Of a stretch of 64,000 bases of DNA, positions 17,773-25,496 are shown piece after piece; positions within the stretch are counted from its first letter, which is position 1; every line of letters starts with the position of its first letter. This DNA comes from Thiolapillus brandeum (GTDB lineage: Bacteria; Pseudomonadota; Gammaproteobacteria; Chromatiales; Chromatiaceae): positions 1,922,001 through 1,986,000 of the forward strand of contig NZ_AP012273.1 in assembly GCF_000828615.1 (NCBI RefSeq). Direction: 5' to 3'. The position numbers and the translations under genes were made by a program. The notes under the pieces were generated by a model, which made no database searches, was not told the origin of the DNA, and saw nothing but the letters and a program-made list of their open reading frames with translations.

Positions 17773-18825
17773 ATGAAACGCGACACCCTACTTTCCATGC
17801 TGCATGACATGCTCCTTGCCCGCGCTTTTGAAGAGCGTGCCGCACAGGAATATACACGAGGCAATATCGCGGGCTTCCTGCACCTGTATCCCGGAGAAGA
17901 AGCCGTCGCCGTAGGCGTGCTTCATGGGGCAGAACCCAACGATTACATTGTCAGCACTTACCGGGAACATGTGCATGCCCTGGTTCGTGGCGTACCTGCA
18001 GAAAAGGTCATGGCCGAGTTGTTTGGAAAACGTGACGGATGCAGCGGCGGCATGGGGGGGTCCATGCACTTGTTCGACCAGGAACGGCGCTTCATGGGCG
18101 GCTATGGCATCGTTGGGGAAACCTACCCCATTGCCATCGGCATTGGTTACAGCATTGCCATGCAGGAACTGCCTGAGGCGGTCATCTGTTTCTTTGGCGA
18201 TGGCGCCGTCAATCAGGGCACCTTTCACGAATCACTCAACATGGCAGCCTTGTGGAAACTGCCCGTATTGTTTGTATGTGAGAACAACCGCTACCAGATC
18301 GGTACGGAGATTCATCGTCATTCAGCAATGACTGAAGTGTACAAACGGGCCTGCGGCTACCGTATTCCCAGTGAGAAAGTGAATGGCATGGACGTCCTTG
18401 CGGTACATCAGGCCACCCGGTCAGCACTGCAGCGCATACGCGAAGGAACCGGCCCGCAATTTCTGGAGGTGGAAACCTACCGCTTCCGCGGTCATTCCAT
18501 GTCCGATCCGGGAAGTTACCGCCCCAACGTGGAGGTACAGGCTTTCAAGGATGAAGATCCCGTTACTGTAGTTCTCGAAGAAAGCATTCCGGATTTTCCC
18601 ACCGAAAGCCAACTCGAAGCTCTGGGCAGAGACAACATTGTTCATCTCACCGGCCACATGCGTCAACAGGGTTATCTGGAAATGGAAGATGTCACGCGCA
18701 TGAAAGGAGAAATCTCGAAGCTTGTGGACAAGGCCGTCGATTTTGCCCTCAATAGCCCGGAGCCGGACATGCACGACGCCTGGCGGGCATTGTACTGCAA
18801 TCGTGGTCAGGAGGTACTGATCTGA
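17773..18825 (+). CDS. pdhA: Pyruvate dehydrogenase E1 component, alpha subunit
   Basis: TPP-binding half of the alpha2beta2 E1 that decarboxylates pyruvate and acetylates lipoyl-E2. Signatures: RAFEERAAQEYTRGNIAGFL, HLYPGEEAVAVG, VSTYREHVHALVRG, GCSGGMGGSMHLF, and the TPP motif GDGAVNQGTFHESLN ending in CENN. The motif set is like the cyanobacterial/plastid E1 alpha. The ATG at 17773 gives 350 residues; the open frame extends upstream through repeat B, where a TTG with AGGAG before it is an alternative start. It overlaps pdhB (TGATG). A branched-chain or acetoin E1 is less likely. Confidence 0.9.
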   Translation: MKRDTLLSMLHDMLLARAFEERAAQEYTRGNIAGFLHLYPGEEAVAVGVLHGAEPNDYIVSTYREHVHALVRGVPAEKVMAELFGKRDGCSGGMGGSMHLFDQERRFMGGYGIVGETYPIAIGIGYSIAMQELPEAVICFFGDGAVNQGTFHESLNMAALWKLPVLFVCENNRYQIGTEIHRHSAMTEVYKRACGYRIPSEKVNGMDVLAVHQATRSALQRIREGTGPQFLEVETYRFRGHSMSDPGSYRPNVEVQAFKDEDPVTVVLEESIPDFPTESQLEALGRDNIVHLTGHMRQQGYLEMEDVTRMKGEISKLVDKAVDFALNSPEPDMHDAWRALYCNRGQEVLI

Positions 18826-19817
18826 TGAGCGAAGAAACCCCGGTATGGAAAGCGCTCAACCTGGCCATGGATGCCGAAATGTCCAGCGATGACAGCGTCT
18901 TCACCCTGGGTGAAGATGTCGGCCTGTATGGCGGCAGTTACCGTGTGACCCAGGACCTGTATGCCCGCTATGGTGAATGGCGGGTTCGCGACACCCCCAT
19001 TTCTGAAGGCAGTTTTACCGGGCTGGCTGTGGGCGCAGCCATGGCGGGCTTGCGCCCGGTGGTTGAGATCATGACCGTCAACTTCGCCCTGCTGGCCCTG
19101 GATGCCATTATCAACATGGCGGCAAAAATACCCTTCATGTCCGGCGGACAATTTCCCATGCCCCTGGTGGTGCGCATGCCCGGTGGCGTTGCCAAACAGC
19201 TGGCCGCCCAGCACTCACAGCGTCTGGAGCATACTCTGATGAACGCAGCGGGCCTGCGTATCGCCGTACCTGCCACTCCCCAGGATGCCTGGTGGCAACT
19301 GCGTCAGGCCATCCGCAGCAATGAACCTATAGTACTCCTGGAGCATGAGCTGCTGTATTTCAGCAAAGGCCGATTGGATACCGACCTGCCACCCCCTCCC
19401 ATGCACCGCGCTACGGTACGCCGGCCGGGTAAGGATCTGACTATCATAAGCTACTCTCATATGGCCAACCTGGCCTTAAAAGCGGCGCAACGCCTGTCCT
19501 CTGAAGGTATGGACATTGAAGTGATCGACCTCCGCAGCCTGCGTCCCATCGACTGGGATTGCTGCGTCAATTCGGTACGGAAAACCCATCATCTGCTGGT
19601 AGTGGAAGAGGACTGCGGTTTTGCCGGAGCAGGCGCCGAAATTGTTGCCACCCTGGCGGAGCGCTGCTTTCCCGATCTTGATGCACCTGCCAGGCGCCTT
19701 GCCGGGCTGGATATGCCCACACCCTACAATGGCACTTTGGAAACAGCCAGTATTCCCACCACTGCTGCCATCATGGACACCGTCAGGCAAATGCTGGTAC
19801 CGGGAGAAATCTCATGA
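18825..19817 (+). CDS. pdhB: Pyruvate dehydrogenase E1 component, beta subunit
   Basis: 330-residue partner of PdhA. Typical beta-subunit segments are LGEDVGLYGGSYRVTQDLYA, DTPISEGSFTGLAVGAAMAG, RPVVEIMTVNFALLALD, HSQRLEHTLMNAAGLRIAVP and the C-terminal EEDCGFAGAGAEI. TPP is bound at the alpha/beta interface. It overlaps pdhC by ATGA, so the four genes form one tightly coupled operon. Two-subunit E1 is unusual for gammaproteobacteria, which mostly use the single-chain AceE. Confidence 0.93.
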   Translation: MSEETPVWKALNLAMDAEMSSDDSVFTLGEDVGLYGGSYRVTQDLYARYGEWRVRDTPISEGSFTGLAVGAAMAGLRPVVEIMTVNFALLALDAIINMAAKIPFMSGGQFPMPLVVRMPGGVAKQLAAQHSQRLEHTLMNAAGLRIAVPATPQDAWWQLRQAIRSNEPIVLLEHELLYFSKGRLDTDLPPPPMHRATVRRPGKDLTIISYSHMANLALKAAQRLSSEGMDIEVIDLRSLRPIDWDCCVNSVRKTHHLLVVEEDCGFAGAGAEIVATLAERCFPDLDAPARRLAGLDMPTPYNGTLETASIPTTAAIMDTVRQMLVPGEIS

Positions 19818-20995
19818 AAAAACAACCTGTCACCATGCCTGTGCTGTCCGATACCATGGAGAGTGGCCACTTGCTCAAGTGGCTGAAACAACCGGGCGAC
19901 AAGGTGAAAAAGGGCGACATTCTGGCTGAAGTGGAATCAGACAAGGCCATCATGGACGTAGAAGCATTCTCTGACGGATATGTGGCAGGCCCGTTGGCAA
20001 CACCGGGTAGTGACATTCCCACGGGTACTGTCATCGGGTATATCAGTGATTCAGCTGAGAACGTCGGGGACGATGCCGCGCTTGAATCCCCATCACCCGC
20101 CAGCGGGACAGGAACTGCATCGCTACCGGAACAAAGCCCGCACAATCCGGAAACCCCGCCAACACAAGTATCTGAAGCCCCAGCCCCACTGGCCACCCAC
20201 CCCATCAACCATGATTCCCGAGATATCAAGGCTTCCCCCTATGCCAGAGGGCTGGCACGGGAACTGGGCATAGACCTTGCGACCGTGCCCCCTGGTCCAC
20301 AAGGCATTGTACAGGCACCGCAGGTGCTTGCTGCCGCCATGCAGGGACCGCAGCCAAAGCTTGATGCCGGCCCCGAGTGGCGTTTCAAGATGCTTTCGAG
20401 TATGCGGCGGGCCATTGCCGACAATATGTCCGCCACTGTACGCACCCCCACCTTCCGGGTCAGCAGTGATCTGCGCATGGATCTGTTGCACCAGGCCGCA
20501 AAAGACCGGAAATATTCATTGACACTGCTTCTTGCCAGGGCATTGGCACTGACGGTAACCGAGCACCCGCTCTTCAACGCAGTATATACACCCGCTGCCC
20601 TGGCATTGCGCCAACAGGTGAACGTGGGCATTGCTGCGGATGTTCCCGGAGGCCTGCTGACACCGGTATTGCAAAACGCTGCAGAACGCCCCCTTTCGGA
20701 GCTGGCAGAAGATTGGCGCATACTCAAGAACAAACTCAGGCAACAACGTCTGGTGCCCGGGGACTACGAAGGCGCCACCATCTATCTGTCCAACCTGGGC
20801 ATGTTCAAAACAGTCAGCAGCTTTGAAGCCATAGTCCCCCTGGGAGCTGCAGCCATCTTGTCTGTCGCTGCCGAAAGAAACAGCTTGGCCAGCTTTACCC
20901 TTAGCTGCGACCATCGGGTAGTTTACGGCGCAGACGCCGCCCGCTTCCTTGGCACTTTTGGAGCCATGCTGGAAAACCCTGGAGACTGGTCATGA
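19814..20995 (+). CDS. pdhC: Dihydrolipoamide acetyltransferase E2 of pyruvate dehydrogenase
   Basis: 393 residues: one N-terminal lipoyl domain with the lipoylated Lys in EVESDKAIMDVEAF (about residue 43), a Pro/Ala/Ser-rich linker (about 80-135), a peripheral subunit-binding domain (about 137-175, SPYARGLARELGIDLATVPP) and the catalytic domain (about 190-393). The active-site motif reads DHRVVYGAD rather than DHRVxDG; a Tyr there is known from cyanobacterial/plastid E2. Catalytic transfer of acetyl from lipoamide to CoA is expected. It overlaps lpd by ATGA. Confidence 0.92.
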   Translation: MKKQPVTMPVLSDTMESGHLLKWLKQPGDKVKKGDILAEVESDKAIMDVEAFSDGYVAGPLATPGSDIPTGTVIGYISDSAENVGDDAALESPSPASGTGTASLPEQSPHNPETPPTQVSEAPAPLATHPINHDSRDIKASPYARGLARELGIDLATVPPGPQGIVQAPQVLAAAMQGPQPKLDAGPEWRFKMLSSMRRAIADNMSATVRTPTFRVSSDLRMDLLHQAAKDRKYSLTLLLARALALTVTEHPLFNAVYTPAALALRQQVNVGIAADVPGGLLTPVLQNAAERPLSELAEDWRILKNKLRQQRLVPGDYEGATIYLSNLGMFKTVSSFEAIVPLGAAAILSVAAERNSLASFTLSCDHRVVYGADAARFLGTFGAMLENPGDWS

Positions 20996-22392
20996 TACTG
21001 GATAAATACGACTACCTTGTCATTGGCGGTGGTCCTGGCGGCACCCCTGTTGCGTCCGCCCTTGCCGAAGCCGGAAAACAGGTATTATTGGTTGAGAAAG
21101 GCGCTGGCCTGGGTGGCACCTGCCTGTTCGAAGGTTGTATCCCGTCAAAAATCTTCAGGGAATCAGCACGTCGCCTCAGAGAGCTTCAGGAGTCCGCTGA
21201 ATTTGGCCTATGCCTGCCCACGAGAGATGTTCATATCGACTGGAGCGCAATCCAGGAGAGGAAACAGTCCATCCTGCATCTGCGCAGCATCGGTGCCATG
21301 CAGCGGATACGACAAAATCCCTCTCTGGACGTCACTCTCGGCAGCGCCATGTTTCTGGACAGTACCCATGCGCATATTATCCCGGTTTCAGATAGCCCGG
21401 TAGATATCGAGTTCAGGCAGGCCATCATCGCCACGGGCTCCAGACCTTTCCGTCCCCCGATACGGGGAGTGGATAACCGTCAGGTACTGGACAGTGGGCA
21501 AATCCTCGATATCAACCATATTCCCAAAAGGCTGGCCATCATCGGCGGTGGCCCCATAGGGGTGGAGCTCGGGCAGGTATTCAACACTTTTGGCAGTGAA
21601 GTGACGATCTATGAAGCAGGCCCCCACATACTGTCCCATGTGGATCAGGACCTGGTGGAACATCTGCAACAACAGATGGCCGCTGACGGCATTGATATTG
21701 TTGAGAACTGTCATATCAAGTGTATCTCCCACACCGGCAGTGGAGTCTTTGTGGAATACCAGGTGGATGACAATCCATCGGTCCATCGTTTCGCCGATAC
21801 CGTGCTGTTGGTCACTGGACGGCAACCCAATACAGAAAGCCTGGGGTTGGAAAACACCGCCATCGAACAAACGCCTCATGGCATCCAGGTCAATGGCCAA
21901 TTGCAAACGAAGGAAAGCAATATCTTCGCCCTGGGCGATGTCATTGGACAACCCATGTTTGCCCATTGGGCCACCGCCCAGGCTCTGTCGCTGGCAAAAA
22001 ACCTCATGGGTCATCCCACTCCGTTTCCCGATGCCGATTACAACACTATGGTCATTTTCAGCGAGCCGGAACTGGCGATGGCGGGACTTACGGAAACACA
22101 GGCCCAATCACGTGACATCGACTATAAGGTTGCCCGCTATGATTACAAGCAGGATGCCCGGGCCCAGATCGCCAACCAGGCCAGGGGACAGCTCAAGATC
22201 CTGTATACCAGTGGTGGGCATCGTATCATTGGCATCCATATACTGATGGAGGGTGCCGGAGATCTTATGGGTGAAGCGGCGCTCGCAGTAGCACAAGGTA
22301 TTACACTGGAAGAACTGGCGAACGCCATACACCCCCACCCCACCCTTACAGAATCCTTTGCGATAGCGGCACGGACTGCCTTACGGGGATGA
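20992..22392 (+). CDS. lpd: Dihydrolipoamide dehydrogenase E3
   Basis: FAD enzyme reoxidising dihydrolipoamide with NAD+. 466 residues: FAD motif VIGGGPGGTPVASALAEAG, redox disulfide C44/C49 in GGTCLFEGCIPSK, NAD motif AIIGGGPIGVELGQVFNTFG, ALGDVIG, and the C-terminal HPHPTLTE carrying the catalytic His-Glu pair. It is the last gene of the pdh operon. The mid-region is somewhat divergent from E. coli Lpd, as expected for an E3 dedicated to this complex. Confidence 0.93.
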   Translation: MILDKYDYLVIGGGPGGTPVASALAEAGKQVLLVEKGAGLGGTCLFEGCIPSKIFRESARRLRELQESAEFGLCLPTRDVHIDWSAIQERKQSILHLRSIGAMQRIRQNPSLDVTLGSAMFLDSTHAHIIPVSDSPVDIEFRQAIIATGSRPFRPPIRGVDNRQVLDSGQILDINHIPKRLAIIGGGPIGVELGQVFNTFGSEVTIYEAGPHILSHVDQDLVEHLQQQMAADGIDIVENCHIKCISHTGSGVFVEYQVDDNPSVHRFADTVLLVTGRQPNTESLGLENTAIEQTPHGIQVNGQLQTKESNIFALGDVIGQPMFAHWATAQALSLAKNLMGHPTPFPDADYNTMVIFSEPELAMAGLTETQAQSRDIDYKVARYDYKQDARAQIANQARGQLKILYTSGGHRIIGIHILMEGAGDLMGEAALAVAQGITLEELANAIHPHPTLTESFAIAARTALRG

Positions 22393-22462
22393 ACCGGCAT
22401 CGAGGTTGCAGCCATTGCCGGTAGCGGCAACCGGCAATTCGGTGGTTCAGCGGTTGTCCTTG

Positions 22463-22980
22463 TTACTCAGCCTGATCATCAGGCAAAAACTCTTCAATGG
22501 CATCCAGCAAGGGAGTCATGTACATGTAAGCAGGCCCACCATGCATGATCACAGCCATGAAACCGGCTTCCACGATTTCATCCCGGGATGCCCCGGCTCT
22601 CACAACCTGTTCCACATGAAAGGATATACACCATTCACACTGCGCCGCCACGGCGAGAGCTACGTTGATCAGTTCCTTCTCCTTGATACCTAGGGAACCT
22701 CTGACTAATTCATGGCACGGCGTCTTACGGCGCCAAATCGCCCATTTCTTCGTTGCGAATCTTCAAAATAGCTGGCTATTCCGTGCGATTCGCGCCTCGA
22801 ACTGGACGATTTTTCACCGCAATCAGCTCGCGCCAGAATTAATCAGAGGTTCCCTAGCGCCTTCCCGGATTCCGCTTTTTGCAAAAACCCCAGGAACGCA
22901 TCAGTTTCCATGGGATAGTCCTTGCGAAGCTATTCAGTCAGCATTTGTATCTCTTCCAGTTTTTTACGCATTTTGTCCAT
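22463..22980 (-). pseudogene. AhpD/carboxymuconolactone decarboxylase-like gene, broken twice
   Basis: The 3' part encodes LGIKEKELINVALAVAAQCE, then WCISFHVEQVVRAGAS, with the CxxCxxxH redox motif of AhpD-type alkylhydroperoxidase proteins. The 5' part, on the far side of a 160-bp insert, reads MDKMRKKLEEIQMLTE, an in-frame TAG, then LRKDYPMETDAFLGFLQKAE and SGKALG. Removing the insert and one CTAG joins KALG to IKEKEL in frame. So the gene has a nonsense codon (22932 region) and a mobile-element insertion. It follows the pdh operon on the opposite strand and is likely no longer functional as a whole. Confidence 0.85.
22694..22853. mobile_element. 160-bp non-autonomous element (MITE) with CTAG target duplication
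   Basis: Ends are GGAACCTCTGACTAATTC and GAATTAATCAGAGGTTCC, inverted repeats with one mismatch. CTAG flanks both sides (22690-22693 and 22854-22857). There is no coding capacity. It splits the AhpD-like gene, whose frame is restored by precise loss of the element plus one CTAG, which fixes the 4-bp duplication. CTAG/YTAR targets and GG-starting ends point to mobilisation by an IS5-family transposase (inference). Confidence 0.85.
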
Positions 22981-23009
22981 TGTTCATCACCTCATTGCAC
23001 TTGAACCAG

Positions 23010-23059
23010 ACAGGATATGTCGTTGAAAAAGCCTCTGGCTGGATTTTTCCAACATCCTG
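23010..23059 (-). repeat. Imperfect palindrome downstream of hdeD
   Basis: CAGGAT...GTTGAAAAAGCC and ...TTTTTCCAACATCCTG form an imperfect hairpin. Read on the minus strand the 3' side has GGCTTTTTCAA, so it may end hdeD transcription. It resembles the hairpin at 2928. Confidence 0.4.
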
Positions 23060-23155
23060 CCTGGGGTGGCAGCATCAGGAAGAAAGGTAGCTTCACAGCA
23101 ATGTCAAACCGTCAGGACTCCACCCTTCTCTCCCATGCTCCCGGTTATCAGCTGC

Positions 23156-23728
23156 TCATACAGCAGCATGGCGCTGAGTCCATCCAATGTACACCAGTAC
23201 AACGCCATCAAAAAACAGACTGATAGCGACATACAGGCCAACAAGAAACATGGAGGTCGCAGGCCAGCCAATCAAAAACAGCATGGCCAGCAACAGGGAC
23301 AGAACACCATTGAACATCATCCATCCCCAGCCCGGTGCGGGACGCAGGGATGACGCAAAGGAAAAACTGCCGAATGCGTCCAGCAACAGATAAACGGCCA
23401 ACAGCAAACCTACAGCAGCAATGCCACTGAGAGGATAGAACAGCATAAATCCACCCGTAACAAGGAGCAAAACCGGCTTCAGCCAGTCGGCCCAGTCTTT
23501 GCGGCTATATTTGAACGAATGGGACAGCCAGAATACTCCGCCTACCAGGAACAGGCTGGCGATAAAGATACTGGTTTCCAGAGACATCAGTTCTGGAAGT
23601 ACCATACCCACACTGCCGAGCAGTATCAGCAGAAAACCAACAACCATGGAATAACGCCCAAAACGCTTGTTCAGCTGCTCGGCTGTTACCACCGTTTCTC
23701 CACCCAAAGCATTCGATGTTTTTTGCAT
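23156..23728 (-). CDS. HdeD-family membrane protein
   Basis: 190 residues with six hydrophobic segments after a 25-residue polar N-terminus (MQKTSNALGGETVVTAEQLN). The spacing and Gly-rich short loops (LLILLGSVGMVLPELMSLET; GVLSLLLAMLFLIGWPATSM) are characteristic of the HdeD / DUF308 family, tied to acid and stress resistance in enterobacteria. GGAG precedes the ATG. It is divergent from the TauE-like gene with operator site 4 between them. Confidence 0.85.
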   Translation of the reverse strand: MQKTSNALGGETVVTAEQLNKRFGRYSMVVGFLLILLGSVGMVLPELMSLETSIFIASLFLVGGVFWLSHSFKYSRKDWADWLKPVLLLVTGGFMLFYPLSGIAAVGLLLAVYLLLDAFGSFSFASSLRPAPGWGWMMFNGVLSLLLAMLFLIGWPATSMFLVGLYVAISLFFDGVVLVYIGWTQRHAAV

Positions 23729-23815
23729 TTCTCGTTCTCCTCTAAAAATTCTGTCTTATGGAAAATGGCTACTCTCTTTAGTATTTCAAGTGTGCCAAAA
23801 TCAGCGGGTCTTGCC

Positions 23816-23831
23816 TGTCACATGAATGACA
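23816..23831. promoter_or_regulatory. Palindromic operator TGTCA-N6-TGACA (site 4)
   Basis: TGTCACATGAATGACA, both arms intact, in the 162-bp divergent region: 59 bp before the TauE-like start and 87 bp before hdeD. No convincing -10 is found at 36-38 bp on either side, so which gene it serves, if either, is open. Confidence 0.65.
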
Positions 23832-23890
23832 AGCTCCGGGGAAACAATCAACATTGCATTTTCAGCTCGATACCTTGATGATTCCGTTCC

Positions 23891-24685
23891 ATGCCTGACC
23901 ACACTACAGAACCCATCCATCATCTGTATGCCAAATCTCTGGTGATTGGCATCATCGCCGGGATCGGCGGCGGGCTGGTCAGCCTGGGTGGCGGCACTCT
24001 GATAATCCCCATGCTTATGGGCTGGATGAGGATGACGCCTGTTGCTGCACGAGGCACAGCTATCGCGGTTAGCCTGTTTACCGCTGGCATGGGGGCATTC
24101 ATGTACGGCCAGAGCAACATGCTGGATCTTCCGGTGGCCGTTTGGGTGGCCTTACCTTCCCTGATGATGGCCCCGTTGGCGGCAAAATGGTCAGAGAACT
24201 GGCCTGCGGCAAGACTGAAGAGGGGCTTCGGACTGGTCGTCATTCTGGGAGGCTTGCTAGTGATGTTCAGGGATGAAGCAGGCATTTTTCCGGGACTCAG
24301 CGATCAATGGGAGGTTCCTTTTCTTCTGTTGGTGGGAATACTGGAAGGATTGGTCGCCGGTATCATCGGCATCAGCGGCGGCCCCGTTCTGGCGCCACTA
24401 TTCGTACTGGGCATGGGTATGCCTCAGCAGCTCGCACAGGGATGTTCCCTCGCTGCAAGGCTACCTGCTGTTGCAACAGGAACCTGGGAGAACTGGCGAC
24501 TGGGAAATATTCAAACCCGATGGATTCCCGGACTGGCCCTGGGAGGAATGGCCGGCGCATGGGCCGGAAGTAAAACGGCACTCTGGCTGCCCGAACATGG
24601 GTTGAGAGTCCTGTTTGCCATTTTGCTGATTGCCCTGGGGACGCACTACCTGATTTTCCCCTCGAAAAACCATAGGGAAAAATAA
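23891..24685 (+). CDS. TauE/SafE-family sulfite/organosulfonate exporter-like protein
   Basis: 264-residue membrane protein with about eight hydrophobic segments in two repeats. The halves contain the paired motifs GIGGGLVSLGGGTLIIPMLM (about 26-45) and GIIGISGGPVLAPLFVLGMG (second half), plus ARGTAIAVSLFTAGMGAF and QGCSLAARLPAVATGTWENW. The family moves small anions such as sulfite or sulfoacetate; the substrate here is unknown. Followed 24 bp later by an integrase fragment. Confidence 0.88.
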   Translation: MPDHTTEPIHHLYAKSLVIGIIAGIGGGLVSLGGGTLIIPMLMGWMRMTPVAARGTAIAVSLFTAGMGAFMYGQSNMLDLPVAVWVALPSLMMAPLAAKWSENWPAARLKRGFGLVVILGGLLVMFRDEAGIFPGLSDQWEVPFLLLVGILEGLVAGIIGISGGPVLAPLFVLGMGMPQQLAQGCSLAARLPAVATGTWENWRLGNIQTRWIPGLALGGMAGAWAGSKTALWLPEHGLRVLFAILLIALGTHYLIFPSKNHREK

Positions 24686-24709
24686 AATGGAGAGGAACGA
24701 GTAGTACCT

Positions 24710-25144
24710 TTGAACGCTGCTGCTTCTTCTATTGTAGGTTCTCAGCGAGGAAAACACCCTTCCCGAGTATTTACCTGCCCCCATGGCAACACAAAAAATG
24801 GGCTCAAGAAACTGGATCCATTGAAAAAATCTATAAATCCAGCTTGGCTGGGCGCTAGAAAGCGTGCTGCAGATACTTACGGGCGTGAAATGCAAGATAC
24901 CGCTCCTTGGGGCTTTCGCAATCTTCGGGTACATGATTTTAGGCATACTTTTGGTCGTAGACTTCGAGCGGCCGGGGTGAACAAAGAAACCCTCTCCGCG
25001 CTGTTGGGGCATAAGACTGGAGATATCACGACTCACTACTCTCAGGCGGAAATTCAGGAACTGATTGATGCAGTAGCCAGGCTTGCGGAAAACAACTCAC
25101 GCAAAACTCACGCACTGACATTGTTGAGGGCTGTCTCCGGGTAA
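24710..25144 (+). pseudogene. Tyrosine recombinase (phage-type integrase), C-terminal fragment
   Basis: About 144 codons from a weak TTG. The catalytic box HDFRHTFGRRLRAAGV (His-x-x-Arg) and LLGHKTGDITTHYS with the nucleophilic Tyr are present. The N-terminal SAM-like domain and the first catalytic Arg region are missing compared with the usual 320-400 residues, so it is a remnant. It ends 64 bp from the 3' end of the initiator tRNA gene, a common att context. Confidence 0.8.
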
Positions 25145-25149
25145 TAAAA

Positions 25150-25184
25150 AAGGCCTTCCGGGAAACCGGAAAGCCTTGTTTTAT
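25150..25184. terminator. Strong bidirectional terminator-like hairpin
   Basis: AAGGCCTTCCGG, a GAAA-type loop, then CCGGAAAGCCTT form a nearly perfect stem with A-run upstream and T-run (TTGTTTT) downstream. It lies between the integrase fragment and the 3' end of the tRNA-fMet gene and can serve both. Confidence 0.85.
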
Positions 25185-25208
25185 CAATCACTTAAGTGAC
25201 TAAGTGTT

Positions 25209-25285
<77 letters not shown>

Positions 25286-25298
25286 ACTGACGGAGCAC

Positions 25299-25326
25299 AT
25301 TGTACTCAGGTTGGGCTTTTTGGCAA
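25299..25326 (-). promoter_or_regulatory. Promoter of tRNA-fMet
   Basis: On the minus strand, TTGCCA and TACAAT are 16 bp apart, with the -10 ending 13 bp before the tRNA 5' end. The 211 bp between the tRNA and 25497 hold nothing else recognised. Confidence 0.65.
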
Positions 25327-25496
25327 GCATTATCTTCGTGGTATTTTCCCTTTTCTTACATGGGTTTTCCGGGGCCAGGGGACTGGTGTTTTCTCTCAGG
25401 CAATGTGGAGTTCATCCGGTACCATTGTTGGAGAGCGGGGTACATGGGAACCCTCTTGGAGAGGATGTGTGTATTGATTGATAGGCTGGCGAGATG

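Noticed and set aside
18881-18896. TGTCCAGCGATGACA inside pdhB
   Set aside because: Wrong spacing, a mismatch in the first arm and a position inside a coding region.
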